Assembly (NCBI GenBank): GCA_018287875.1
Contig: JAGVVL010000018.1
Span: forward strand, 1,232,501 to 1,296,500
Reading direction: 5' to 3'
DNA length: 64,000 bases
Source: Nigrospora sphaerica
Lineage: Eukaryota; Ascomycota; Sordariomycetes; Amphisphaeriales; Apiosporaceae
A program made the translations under genes and the position numbers. Shown in pieces: positions 10,360 to 22,117 of this stretch. Every line of letters begins with the position of its first letter. The stretch's first letter is position 1. The notes below the pieces were generated by a model. That model was given only the letters and a program-made list of their open reading frames with translations. It did not search any database and was not told where the DNA came from.

Positions 10360-11732
10360 GGCAGTCGCCAGATGCTGTATGCCAGTTGTTGTGTTGCAGA
10401 AAGGGGTGGAAATGCCAGGAGTGGGAGGCTTCTGGCCGAGAGAATGGTGGTAGGTACGTATCTCACGATGTTCTCGACTAGGTGGATAGTATGGATCCCA
10501 GAGTATCCCGACCCCGCTCAGCACGGGACATATGCATACATGGTGGAGGATGAATCTAATACATGTCAGATCGACGTCATCCACGGCCAAACACGCATCG
10601 GCCCATCAGCCTCCATATTTCCTGCCATAGCCAGGACTGTGCACAGCACCTCGAATTAACTTTCAGGCTCCAATATCCCATCCTACCTCAACATACGATA
10701 GACAATCAAAGTGGGCTGGGTCTCTGCGCCAGCTTGCCGCCTGTCTTCCTGCTCCTTGCGTGCTTCTTTCACGAGGAAGTGTGCGAAATGGCAGATGTAT
10801 TCCCTAGGTTCAGGTCTGGCTCCGGGGGGCTGCGTGGCTCCTCGCAAACTAGAGGGACTCACGGTTTATTCGCATGCTAGCGTATTCTCTCTCATTACGT
10901 ACCTCCTTCCGTGGACCGTATCCTTCGTATATTACTTAGGTACTTGGCAAAAGTGCAGCGGAGTCAACACAACCTCTGGTCATCTTTATCGGTTGTATCC
11001 TACATTCTCTGTACCGAAGTTCTTTTGTTTTCCCTGTGGACGAGGTCCTTCGCGTATCATTAACCTCTCTTTCAATCCCTGTTCCCTTCTACTTCACCTT
11101 CTACGCCGCCTCGGCCCCCACGCATCGCTGACGCTCGTATCACTATCGCAAAGATTCCGAATGCAGGCAAGGGATGATATTTTGAGGGAGGGAGGCGTTC
11201 ACGTCTACGAGAATGTTAGTCCATGTGGGAATCTGATGGATGCAACAGCAACTGAGCTCACCTACGGTCAACTGCACTGGTAACCACCCACATGCACCTT
11301 TAATAACGCCCGCAGACGTTACTTTTATTTCGCTGGCAGAATGAAATACGTACCGCGGCTTACCGAATAACTTATTTCAAGTCACGTAAGTAAACTGTTC
11401 AGGAGAGCGTAGATGGCGAAAAGGTGCACAGGAGTTGTTTCCTGGCTTGGTAAACAATCATTCACCGAGCTGGAGAACAATTCCTTACATTGTCCACTTT
11501 AGTACGTGCATTTTCCCACCACGGTGGCTTGCCTGGGAACTCGATGTGCCGATTTATTCCATATTAGTTGCCTTTCGGCCTCTGTCGCCAAACGGTGCAT
11601 CTGTTCGTTCCCTGCAAAGCTCCATCAAGGGATTTTCCGACAAGCCATTCCGGAGCCAAAGCACAACTTACCCAAGAACGCATAAATCCACGTTCAACAC
11701 ACCCACAGACACACCAAAATACGTCCCTCATC
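10360..11732. promoter_or_regulatory. Divergent intergenic region
   Basis: 1.37 kb between the cupin gene (-) and a secreted-protein gene (+). A long open frame at 10711-11283 begins with GTG, has no recognisable domain and was not accepted. The last 60 bp before 11733 are A/C-rich (ACACACCAAAA), a common fungal leader composition. Confidence 0.5.
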
Positions 11733-12317
11733 ATGAAGTTCATGGCTTCCCTCCTCTTGAGCCTCGCCGTCGGTTGGACCACGGCTCTGCCCCAGGGCCC
11801 GACCACCCACAACGGAAACATCCTGAACGGCCGTCCCGATGGCGGCTACCTTATCGGCTGGAAGGATGACGGCACACCCTTCATCGAGGCCTACTACCCA
11901 CCCCAGGACGCCGACGGCCACAACCAGACACTGCCGACGGCCGGCCCCCTTTCGCTGGGCCAGAAAATGCCCGGGACCGACGACCACTGGGGCTGCGTCG
12001 GGGACGAGTTCGTCGACCCCTACACGTGGACGCAGGCGGCCTCGAGCCTGGCCTCGTGGTGCGACGCCGGCAACGTCGTGGGCTACAAGAAGATCCTGAC
12101 GTGGATCCGCGGCGACAGCGAGGCCTACATCTGCAACTGGGCCGGCGAGCAGAACTGCAGCGGCGACGAGTACTACTCGTACATGCGCTACCCCCTCGAC
12201 TACTTCTGCTCGCCCTACCACTCGGGCTGGTTCCTCCAGGGCTCGGGCAACAAGGGCTACGGCCGCGGCGTGTACGGTGGCCGCGGCGAGTCGGCCCAGG
12301 TCTGCTTCAACCCCTGA
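11733..12317 (+). CDS. Small secreted cysteine-containing protein
   Basis: 194 residues in one exon. The start MKFMASLLLSLAVGWTTA gives a classical signal peptide with cleavage near ALPQ; the frame upstream of this Met is not protein-like. The mature protein is rich in Gly, Tyr and Trp and carries six cysteines (in WGCVG, SWCDA, YICNW, QNCSG, YFCSP and QVCFNP), enough for three disulfides. N-glycosylation sequons NQT and NCS are present. No domain was recognised. Size, secretion signal and even cysteine number are typical of fungal effector-like or wall-associated proteins, but function is unknown. It lies tail to tail with another small secreted-protein gene, with 320 bp between their stops. 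Confidence 0.8.
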   Translation: MKFMASLLLSLAVGWTTALPQGPTTHNGNILNGRPDGGYLIGWKDDGTPFIEAYYPPQDADGHNQTLPTAGPLSLGQKMPGTDDHWGCVGDEFVDPYTWTQAASSLASWCDAGNVVGYKKILTWIRGDSEAYICNWAGEQNCSGDEYYSYMRYPLDYFCSPYHSGWFLQGSGNKGYGRGVYGGRGESAQVCFNP

Positions 12318-12637
12318 GCTGGGACAAGGGAGGGAGAAGTTTTCGACGGGCTCCAACCCGGGGGGACGCTGCAGATGGACGCCCGGAGGAGAGACTTGGA
12401 TGGGATACCATAAATGTGACGCACACTCTCGGGAGCCGGCGTTCTAGGCCCTGGATTCACTCGACTCTCAAGTTGTTGCACATCCAAGGCGTAACGCCAT
12501 GGCGGTTCCGTTTTTGCGACACTGGTTGTTAGTTGACCAGGTGATAAAACACCCCTATCCGCCGTGTTGACGACACTCCGGTCCCCTCGTGCCGCGTCTG
12601 CGTGCCCTTGACCACCATGCCGTGACTGTCCCCTTCG
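12318..12637. other. Short convergent spacer
   Basis: 320 bp between the stops of two convergent secreted-protein genes. It should hold both 3' ends; no distinct signal or repeat was seen. Confidence 0.5.
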
Positions 12638-13099
12638 CTAGTTCCCCTGCGTATCGTTGTAGTAGAAGCCGTGCTGAACAAAGACGAGCAGGTCGCTGTT
12701 GCCGTGGGCTGTGTCCTGGCCGGCGACCTGGCCGTCGACGCTGCAGGCGGTGAGGATGGCCTCGACGGCGCGGGCGACGTCGGTGCAGGCGCTCGCGGTG
12801 CCGCCGCCCTTGTAGGTGACGCCGAAGACGGCGGTGCGCGTGCCGTCCTGCGCGTCGCAGAACTGCTTCATGGTGTAAGGTGGGCGCCCGTCGTCGTCGC
12901 CGCCGTCGCCGCCGTCGCCGTCGCCGCCCGGCACCGCGCACGCCGCGTCCCCCTTGTCGGCGAGGTAGCCCTGGCACCGCTGCACCGACCCCAGCGGCGC
13001 CGGTACCACGTCCCAGTGGAAGTTGCACACGCTCGCGGCGGCGGGCATCGCCGATGCTAGGGAGAAGACTAGTAGGGCAGGGACGTGAATGATCCCCAT
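12638..13099 (-). CDS. Small secreted cysteine-containing protein with Gly/Asp run
   Basis: 153 residues from MGIIHVPALLVFSLASAMPA, a clear signal peptide with likely cleavage after AAAS. The mature part has six cysteines (SVC, QRC, AAC, QFC, SAC, TAC) and a central run of Gly and Asp (GGDGDGGDGGDDDG) encoded by GGC/GAC repeats at about 12886-12930. That run looks like a slippage-prone insertion between cysteines 3 and 4. An NDT sequon lies near the C-terminus. No family was recognised. The promoter contains the octamer microsatellite at 13361-13470. Its placement opposite the secreted protein at 11733 suggests a small secretome pair. Confidence 0.75.
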   Translation of the reverse strand: MGIIHVPALLVFSLASAMPAAASVCNFHWDVVPAPLGSVQRCQGYLADKGDAACAVPGGDGDGGDGGDDDGRPPYTMKQFCDAQDGTRTAVFGVTYKGGGTASACTDVARAVEAILTACSVDGQVAGQDTAHGNSDLLVFVQHGFYYNDTQGN

Positions 13100-15118
13100 G
13101 GTCGTAAATTTGTGCGAGGTCGGGAGGTTCAGAAAGTGCTTTGGCACGGTACCGATGCGGTGAAGCTGGTCTCCGGTCAATTTGGACGAAGGCGCCAGTC
13201 TTAACACGCATTCCCAGTGTGAAATACTCGGGAGGCAGTAAATCTGTCGGGTTCCCTTTCACTCTCCGAGTCCTACCAAACGGGGCCCCGTGTGGAACTG
13301 CGCACGGCGGCATCGCGACAGTCCAGGTACACACTCATACACACACACAGACACACACGGATACACGGATACACAGATACACAGATACACAGATACACAG
13401 ATACACAGATACACAGATACACAGATACACAGATACACAGATACACAGATACACAGATACACAGATACACCCAAGCGCACACGCACGACACACGTAAACA
13501 GTTAGAATCAAAGGGGGAGAGGGAAAAGGGCCCACCGTGGGATGATTGCCCGTGCCCGGTGCCACGGCTTCCCGCGCCCGGGCCGAGGAAACGCCAACGT
13601 ATATGTGTCACGAGAACTGGTGCGCCTCGGCTCCGTGAGGTGGACGTCCGATACGCCCACGTCTTCTGCCGGACCCGGACTGTTCGCGGGCAGAGAGAGA
13701 ATGGGACAGCAGCAGGAGCGGTTACCCCATATTGCTCAGCATCTTCTCGCTTGACCTACGGACATGTGTAGATACGTTTGGTGGTAGGTCCAAGCTGCCG
13801 GTGGTTTTCATCTCCGTCATCCACGGCCATGTGTCCTAGTCTTTCCTGTTTCTCTGCTGGGCCGCCCCGCCGTGACGGCACCGGCCGGAAGACGACGGGT
13901 ACCCCATCACACGAACAGCCAAGCGAGTTGGAGGTGCACCTCGTCTGCCATCGTGGAGAGACCGCCCGCGGAATGCGCCACCAGGGAGTCACTCAGGCTC
14001 AAGCCTCGGCAAGCCGCCCCCTCTAAACCCCCTCTCTCCGGCGTCGCCCGTAATGATATCCTCATCCCTCGCCCAGGCCAACTCACAAGTACCGCCGCCG
14101 TGGCGCGATGGGCGGCCCGGACCAGCGCCGGTGAGAGCCCCCGCACGGCTGGGCCGCGAGGCGGGACGCGAGACAGACCGTGCGGCGAGCGAGACGAGCC
14201 GGGAATTGCGGCGCACGGCGGCCACCACCTCTGGCTCCAAGTCCAGGGCCAAGGAAGGCGGAACCGCCGCCACCTCGCAATGTTGCTCGGGCTCCAGCGC
14301 CGACGGAGCCACCGAGGGCGAGCTCCACAGCCGTTTCGGGAGACCGCCGGCTTGATGCGGATGGGAGGAGACCATGGCCAGATACTATCGCGTGCGATGT
14401 CTCCTCGCAGGGCTTATGGCAGATATCCAGTCAGTAAATACCATCGAAATTCCCGTTCCAACATTACAACGCGAATGCTAGAGCTACGCCTCTCCTACCT
14501 GAGAGGACCCGAGGGGAAGGGCCAGCCGCGGCTGACCGTTATAGCCCCCCCCCCGGCTTGATCAAGGCATGGTATTTGCCACAGGACGCCGGCAAAGGAC
14601 CCAAACGTACGGGAAAGCACACTTTCAAAGTGCGCCACCAGAGCTTTGTTGAACTGGGTCCAGCATCCAACAACGACGGCCCTCGCTCAAGACATCGACG
14701 CTATGGGGACTGGGAATCTTCTCTGAGCATGACCGGTAAACCAACCACCTATATATGATGCTACTATGTATTACGCCCAACCTAAAAAACATGGCCGGTA
14801 CGCAGGGCGACGTACGGCCTCGACACGTCCCTTGCGGGGAGACTCGCGCCCTTCACCACCCGCGAATGAACCGCCCGGAGCTGGACAGGAAATCCAAATA
14901 CCACTGGGACGGATCCGGTCGTCAAGACAACAGATGATGGAGGCGGCAAAAATAAGGCGGCGAAACCGAAGGCCAGCAGCGATGTAATGGGGTATGTAAC
15001 AAAAACTGACAGGCCGCAGTAGGTTACTGCATATAAGCAGACTCCGACGGAGCAAGTGACTCAAGCAATGACACGAGAATGGACAATGTATGACGCGTGG
15101 ACGGCGACCGGACTTCAC
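13100..15118. other. Intergenic region with octamer microsatellite
   Basis: About 2 kb between the secreted-protein gene start and the stop of the large disordered protein gene. It holds the octamer repeat and a ten-C run near 14545. The longest open frame (13872-14561, +) is Arg/Ala/Pro-rich with no domain and was not accepted. Confidence 0.5.
13361..13470. repeat. Octanucleotide tandem repeat (ATACACAG)n
   Basis: About 14 copies of ATACACAG, the first a variant ATACACGG, preceded by a degenerate ACACAC stretch from about 13328. Because 8 is not divisible by 3, every frame is open and encodes short repeats, explaining apparent open frames on both strands. The repeat ends 262 bp upstream of the secreted-protein start at 13099. 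Confidence 0.95.
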
Positions 15119-16423
15119 TCAGGCTTCAAAATCTCCAAACTCCCCATAGCCGTACGGGTTCCACTCCTGACCGGGATACGACGTGGCGCTCATAACGGGA
15201 ATGCCGTCGTCCATGTCGTCGGGTGCTGCCGCCAGCTCCACGGGCTGGTCAACGAGGATCTTCTCCTCGGGTTCTGCCGGTGCAGCAAACTGCGCGTTGG
15301 GCGGCAGCGGCGTCCCACTGGGCGTCGAACTGACGCCCGTGGCAGGGTTGGACATTTCCGCCCCCCCAGGTAGAGAGCTCTGCGGCACGGCGCCTTCGAC
15401 GAAGAAGCTGCCCGCTTGCGGCACCATATCTTGCGATGCCACCCCAGCAGCCACCCCAGCAGCCGCCCCAGCAGCCGCACCACCCGCCACCGCCATGCCG
15501 TTGAAGCCGTGCTGCCCGCTTTGCTCGTGCATCACGACCGGTGAAGCCTGGCCCTGCTCGCGGGGCGCATATGCCTTGCGGGGTGTCGCGTCGTAGATGT
15601 CTTCTCCCACAGGGCTATGGCTGTTGGCTTTCTCGATATTGACATTCAAGTTCGGGTTGGAGTGTTGTTTGAGCGCGTTTGTCGACGGCTGGGGGCTGAG
15701 TGACGACGGGTGCGGAGGTTCCTGCGCCACAATAAAGCTGCCGTGGGGAGATGCGCCAAGTCCAGTGGACGGCGGCGTGTGCCCCAAGTCGCTGCTGCCT
15801 CGGGCATTGCCGGGGGGGCTCGCGAGTGCCGACGTTGAATCCGCGGGCGGCGCCGGTGGGTTGGGCAGTCGACCGGCTGCAGGGTTGACGGGAGAGAAAG
15901 TCGAAGCCGAGCTAGGAAGGGGGTAGTTCTGCGGAGACCCTGGGTGCTGAAGATGAGGAGTGGAATGCTGCATATCCATCGTGGTAATAAGGTGCTGCGT
16001 TTGCGGCCTCGACATCGCCCCGTCATCCTGCGGCGGCGAGACGCTACTGACCTGCGACCGGGGGTCGTGGGTACTGTCGGGAGAGACAAAGCGGCCGAGA
16101 CTTTCGCCAGCCTGGACCTGGGACGACGGAGGGGACGGGGCCAGGGGCGCAGGACTACCAGTCGGATGAGGTGGGTTCACAGCTTGCTGCTGCGGTGCTG
16201 GGCTTCCAGACGGTTTGGGTGGATGCATCATGTACTGTTGCGGTGCCGGGCTGCCAGTCGAAGGGGGCGGCGCCATCGTCTGCTGCTGCGGCGCCGGGCT
16301 GTGAGACTGGGTTCCGGGCTGAGACGGGTGCGACTGGTGCGACTGGTGCGACTGGGCAGCAGGGCTTCGGGACGGCGGCGGCACCTGTCCCGGCGCAAAC
16401 TGAGCATGCTGTTGGAAAGGTGG

Positions 16424-16466
<43 letters not shown>

Positions 16467-19400
16467 GGCATGGGTGCGTAGCCGTGTGGCTGCTGCCCGT
16501 AATACATAGGTCCGACGGGCACGCCACGCCCAACGTTATACGGCGACGGTGCCATCTGACTGCTGCCGCCGTACCCGTGCACAGCATCGTACCCGCGTGG
16601 AATGGGAACCGGAGCATATTGCTGCTGCTGCCCAGGAATCGTGGGCTGCGGGAACATCTGCTGCGGCTGCTGCTCTCCACGGCCCGGCTGTGTCTGCTGC
16701 ATTCGCTGCATGTTTTGCATCTGCTGTGCCATTTGGGGAGGCATCTGCCCTCGGCCCGCCGCCATTTGCTGCATCACATGAGGGGGAACCTGGCCCCGGC
16801 CCGCCAACATCTGCTGCATCACGTGAGGGGGAACCTGGCCCCGGCCGGCTATCGCGTGTGGCGGCGGCCCGGCACCTGGGAACGAGGCCTGGGGATTGGG
16901 GCCCAGGGGCGGCCGATTCGCCCCTTGGGGCATAGGCTGACCAGCCTGGCCGTGTCCAGCCGCCGGCGGGAAAGACGGCGACCTTTGATCTTGGCTTGGC
17001 CTGTGCTGTTCCGCGTCGGCTTCCGGTTGCTTCGAGTTTCGTTTGAAAAGCCCCGTGAACCTGCGGCTGGTCTCCTTGGGCTGCCCCTGGGGGCTGGGCT
17101 GGGGATGTTGGGTCGACGCTCTTTTGTTCCCACCGAAGAATTTGGCCATGGATGAAGTCTTCTGCTGCTCCTGGGCGGGAGGCGTTGGTCGTGGACCTTG
17201 GTTGGCTGGCGCCTGAGGGTGCGTCTGCTGCTGGCTCAAGGCTCCAGACGCGGCAGGAGACCGGTGGGGTCCCTGAGGCCCCCACGGCTGTTGTTGCTGA
17301 GGGCCCTGGTAGGGTCCGCTCGCGGTGGCCATTCCGAACTGGCCAGGGGCTCCTGGGTCGGATGGCTGCGTAGGCCGGCCTGCCTGATCAGGCACATCTG
17401 GGCCGTCGGACGATGACCTCTGCGCCATGGATGCGGCAGAGGGGGCGGTCAGCGAGTGCTGACGCGAGTGACCAGAGGGTTCCGTAGCTCCCAGCTGCGT
17501 TGGCGATGGCTGGTTTGTCGAGCGCTGTTCATTCAGTGCTGGATGAGGTTCGATAGGTCGCACTGCCGTGTGCACCTCGGACTTCAACCCGCCCGGCGCG
17601 TTCCCTGGGCCCGAGTTCTGGGCCGGCATCGCGCCAGGGGGTTGTGACAACGCAACGGATGCGGCCCGGTCTCGTTGCACAGGCCCAGAACCGACCGGCT
17701 TCCGGGCAGGAGAGGCGCGTGGAACATTCGTAGGACCCCCGACGCTCAAGCGCTCGTGAGAACTCTTCCCAGATAAAGATGGCGAGCCTTGTCGAGGCGC
17801 AACAAGTGCATGGTTGTTCGATGATGCTGCTGCGTCGATTGGGTTGGAGCCCAATGCTTGTGGCTTGGGACTGTGAGGGTTCTGGCTCGCTGGCGATCCT
17901 TGCGAAAGCATTCTTGGACGGTGGCCAACCCCTGGGTACGGTAGATGCTGTTGTTGCGTTCCCAGGGGAGCATTCGGCTGCTGCGACGCCCGTCGCATGC
18001 CCATCATGGCTCCATTCGGACCGGGCAAGTTGGGGTGGTGTTGATTGGGAAAGCCCTGAGGTGCCTGCGGGTTGCCCATCGCCATCGGCCGCTGGCCGGG
18101 TTGCCCCCGACCAAAGGCGGCCTGAGGCGGTAGCTGCCCGGTTTGTGAAGGAAACGGTCCCGAATGAGGACCCGGCTGCCCCGGGCCCATCATTCTAGCA
18201 GCCGATGGCTGGCCTGACGCCGTCATGTGTTCTGGTTGAGATGGATGCCCGGGCTGCGTCGCTAGATGGCCCTCGTGGCTGGCGTTCGTCGACGGGTGGT
18301 CATGGACCTTGGGGCCCGGCCGGTTGCCGAATATTCCTCCCAGAAAGGCGGACGGTTTCCTAGATCGGTCCTCTGCCGTGTTATGTGGATGGGATACGTT
18401 GGGTGCTCCCGTGGAGAGCGGCCATTGAGAATCTTGCGTGCGAAGTGGAGGGGAACCTGGCCCGTGTAGGGCATTTGCTTGCGGCGCTGGTGGTCCAGGG
18501 TGAGCACCGGCATGAGCATGGGAACTCTCACGCTGCCATTGGTGCTGTGATGGCGGCCCCTGGTTCGGGCCTTGCATGAAAGGGCTCCCCGTCAGAGGAG
18601 GGCTGGGCTTTGCAGGCTGTTCATCGTCGTTGGGACTGTTCTTGAATATGCCTTTCAAATCCGAGAGTCGTTTCTTTGCACCACCGCCGAGACCATGTTC
18701 TTTGGAATTGGCATCGCTCTTCGAAGAGGCCCCCTCTGTCTTCTTAGACAAGACCGGCAGTCCCGCTGCGCCGAAGAAGGACTTCTTTTTTTCCGGCGGG
18801 CCCATACCCTGGGGCTGGTGGCCTGCGTCCTGTTGCGGCTCTTGAGATGGAGGCGCCGAGGATAGATCATTGGCAGGAGCAGTGTTATGCGAAGCCAAGA
18901 AAGACGAACGTCTGGGCTGCTCCTTGTTCTGAGACGGCGGCGGGATACTGGACTCGGATACTTCGTCCCGAAGGGACGAAGGAGCAGCATCGATGCTATC
19001 GTGGAGGCCGTAGGAGGGTTTCTCGTCGAAGTCGCTAGATAAGTCTGATGTACGCCGTGCGTGGCTATCGCCGCCTGATCGCGCATCGTTCGTGGTCCGC
19101 GGCGTGTCAGGGTTGCCGTGACGCGGTATCTGTACAACCTGGATTCGGTCTTGCTGGGAGGCGGCTGTTGGCTGGACCGGAGGCTGGTGCGAGCCGCCGG
19201 CAGAAAAGAGCCCTGGGTAGCGCCGTGCCGTCACTGGCGGCAAACCGCTGTTTCTCGGCGCTCGTTGCAATGGCAGCGAGGATGCAGCGGCGGCGGGCAC
19301 CTCCATCTCGGTTTCCTTGTCGGTGGCGAAGTAACCGGGCTGGGCAGTGGGCGGGCTCTTCCTGGAGGTGTTCAGCGGCTCGGATAAATGCGACTCTTCC

Positions 19401-20095
19401 AGCTTCCACTTGGGCGAAGGGGGAAAGTGTTGCACGGGATTGCCACCCAGGGGCGGCGAGGGGCCCGGCCTCAGTCCGCCGGCGGCGGTGAGAAAAGGCT
19501 GTCCCTGCAGCGACGGGGAGCCGGCCTGGCCGGGCATCTGGCTCGACTGGGCGAGGACAGGGCTACTACGACTTGGAAAAGCCGGCTGCATCCCGCCGTT
19601 CGGGCCAGGGGCCATGCCGTCCACGATGCCGTTGAACTCGTGCTGCGGTGGGAGCGACTCGGGGTCGTGGAGATGAAGTCTGTCGTGCGACGGGGGATGT
19701 AGGGGGGACGCCGTGGCAGGTTGGAAATACTGTGGGGGGGTGTCGCTTGGCTGTTGGTCGAGCATGGACTGCGCGTGGGCGTCGCGGGAGGCTGTGGCTG
19801 ATGGCGCATCACCAGCGCGCGCCGGGGGGCCCGAGTCGCCGATATGAGCGACGGGCGACTGAGCGGCTTCGGCGCCGTGCGCGCTTGCACCGCGCCAGCC
19901 AAAGGACGTGGTCCGGGGGATCGTAGGGAGCCCGAAGGACTGTGTTCGGGTCGGTCCGGGGATCGGCGGCTCTTGCTGCTGCTGTTGTTCCTGTTGCGGC
20001 GGGGGCGACGGCGACGATGGCTCCAGCTGGTGCTGTTGCTGGTGCTGCAGGTACTGGGTGCTGGCTAGCGGGTCCGCTGCCACGGAAGCTGCCAT
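15119..20095 (-). CDS. Large intrinsically disordered Pro/Gln/Ser-rich protein
   Basis: Single-exon 1658-residue protein from MAASVAADPLAST. Almost all of it is low-complexity. It includes an N-terminal Gln/Pro block, many PPP and PQ repeats, GRGQVPPHVMQQM repeated with small changes, a pure polyQ run of about 15 (CTG/CAG tract at 16424-16466), and Ser-Pro-rich repeats (SPAPQQ, PSGSPAPQQ). Short basic/hydrophobic islands recur (KKKSFFGAAGLPVL, KKRLSDLKGIFKN, FLGGIFGNRPG, MAKFFGGNKRAS, RRFTGLFKRNSK) and look like repeated short linear motifs. The C-terminus is acidic and aromatic (EWNPYGYGEFGDFEA). No folded domain was recognised, so function is unknown. The frame stays open for 351 more codons upstream, so the start is not certain. 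Confidence 0.75.
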
Positions 20096-21148
20096 GTTTG
20101 AGTTTGGGCGTGGGGCGGCGGCGAGATCCGTGCGGGTTCGAGGTGGCGATTCGCGTGTTATCCCGTCGTCCGATCTGCTGTCGCGCTGGGTTAGAATTGC
20201 AACACAAGACGGGCGCGCGGGAGAAGGGAAATGGAGTGGGCGGGTGGAGGGGGCGTTGGGGGCATGAGGCTGACCAGCGGGCTGACGGGCTGCGAGGGGC
20301 AGATCGTAGTCGGAGCCGTCTTCCTCCAGCAGCGGACTGCCGGTCCAGGGATCCCAGGTCGGCGGGTGTTTGCTGATGGGCGCGGGCCGGGTCAATTGGT
20401 GCGGTCCGTGGTGGGCGTCGGCGGTGCGGAGAAAGGGTCCTGAGGGCGAGCCTGGTTCGGAGATCGGGGAGACGGGCAGGTCCGTCGAGGGCGGGACGGA
20501 GCGGATGGTCGAGACGGCACGGTGCAATTCGCTGCTAACGCGCGACGGCCGTCTGTCTGGGGGCGGTGGGTGTGGCGGCGGCCAGGGAGAAGAAGACGAC
20601 GAGGCAGCGGGAGGATTAAAAGGCGAGACTGGAGTCAGCGGTGGGAGGGAGGGCTGAGAGCCGGCTGGCGGTGCTACGAGAGCCGGTCTGGTTACGTGGA
20701 CTCCAGTCTGGGCTGACTGTGTTGGGTTCTTCCGCCGGCGCGGCTGGAAAAGCAATGGCAGCGACACCGAGTACTGATGGCCTCGTATCGCCGCGGTTGG
20801 GCGACGTCGCGGGCCCGTGTCGGTGGCTGCGGATAAAGGCGTGCCAGTTTTGCTGATCGGGGGCGGTTGTGATGCTGCCGTTGGTGCTGCTGTTGCGACT
20901 GTCAGAATATCTCTCACTCTCTCTACTACCTCTCTTCTACTACTACGGGACGCCTTTGCCGTTGTGGCCTGCGTCAGGAGTGCATGTGTCTGTACCTGTG
21001 GTGCCTGTCGCGACGGCCGGGGTGTCGCTGACTGCCCGCATGCTTTCCCAGTGGCTTGTTGATGCAGCGGCAGTCCAGGATGTCCTGGATTGTCTGTGCC
21101 TCCGCAGCGCGCTAAGCCAACCCCAGGGAGAAGGCGCCGCTCGTTCAT
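20096..21148 (-). other. In-frame open extension upstream of the large disordered protein
   Basis: The frame of the 15119-20095 gene remains open for 351 codons upstream, up to 21148. Parts read as plausible disordered protein (TWDPWTGSPLLEEDGSDYDL, PVSPISEPGSPSG), other parts as random Pro/Arg-rich translation of GC-rich leader. It may be a longer N-terminus or a long 5' leader; the ATG context and Gln-rich start at 20095 favour the shorter protein. Confidence 0.4.
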
Positions 21149-22117
21149 CTCGCTTTTCCGTTGCTGGAGCTGGAGCTGGGGCTGGCGCCGCGCCCGCTGG
21201 CGCCGCTCGCGGTGACGAACCGTTCGTTGCCTGCAAGCCCTGGATCAGTCTAATTAGACCTTGGTCGCTATTAATATCCCGCCCCCGTTGAACCGAGCCC
21301 CCCCCCCCCCCCCTAAAGCCTTTCCCCTTCCCCGACGGGCCTGGCAGGGCGTGGGCGGGCAGGCCGCTCGGATCGCCAGGGCAGGATGGACACTGACACA
21401 CTGGCCGGCAGGGGTTTCCGGCGCAGAGCTCCCGTTTCTTGAGCAACCCTAGGTCGAACTCAAATGACACTTGTGGGGAAGCAACCTTGGCTAAACGAGG
21501 GGCTTCATGGGATCGATCCATGGGATCCCATCCTCACTGGCTCGCCTCTGCTCTGCTCCCATCAGCCCACGCACTGTCGGGCCACTTGGGGGGCGATGGC
21601 ACGGCGGAAAAGAAAACTGCCATTGCATTGGGAGAGCCGCGCTCCCCAGTCTCGTGCTCGCTGCTCCTCCACCTGCGATCTGGGGGCCTGGGTACCTGCT
21701 TTGCACCCGCCTGCCCACGCTATAAACACACACATACAGGCGCACACGCGCACATTATTTCGCGCGCGCTCTCCCTTTCCCCTCCCTGTCCCGCTCTCTG
21801 GTAGGCCGCGGCGTTGTAGCCCGTAGAGTCCCTTGCGCCCTGGCATGTCGCTGTCGTGCATAGTCTGTGGCCCTGCCGAACACTCGCCCCCCAAGGTTGC
21901 ACAAAGAAACGAGACTTGGTTCCTTTCGACCGCGGCTCAGGGCGGCACAGCGCCCGGGTTCCAGAAACCTATGTTCTCCCCACGTGCTCGCGTACCCTGG
22001 CCGATCGACTGGGACGAGCGCCTCCGAGGATGATTGAGAAAAAAGAAAGAACGTCTTCACTGCCCCCCTACCCACTGAACTCCGCCTGCCTAGGGAAATC
22101 TCGAGAGAAGGGAACGG
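21149..22117. other. Spacer between the two large disordered-protein genes
   Basis: Nearly 1 kb upstream of one minus-strand gene and downstream of another. It has a 16-C run at about 21298-21313 and no convincing gene. Confidence 0.5.

Noticed and set aside
10711..11283. 190-codon plus-strand open frame
   Set aside because: Starts with GTG, no domain, composition of non-coding DNA.
13361..13470. Possible CRISPR-like array
   Set aside because: Units are 8 bp with no spacers; it is a microsatellite in a eukaryotic genome.
13872..14561. 229-codon plus-strand open frame
   Set aside because: Arg/Ala/Pro-rich, overlaps open frames in all other phases, no domain or splice support.
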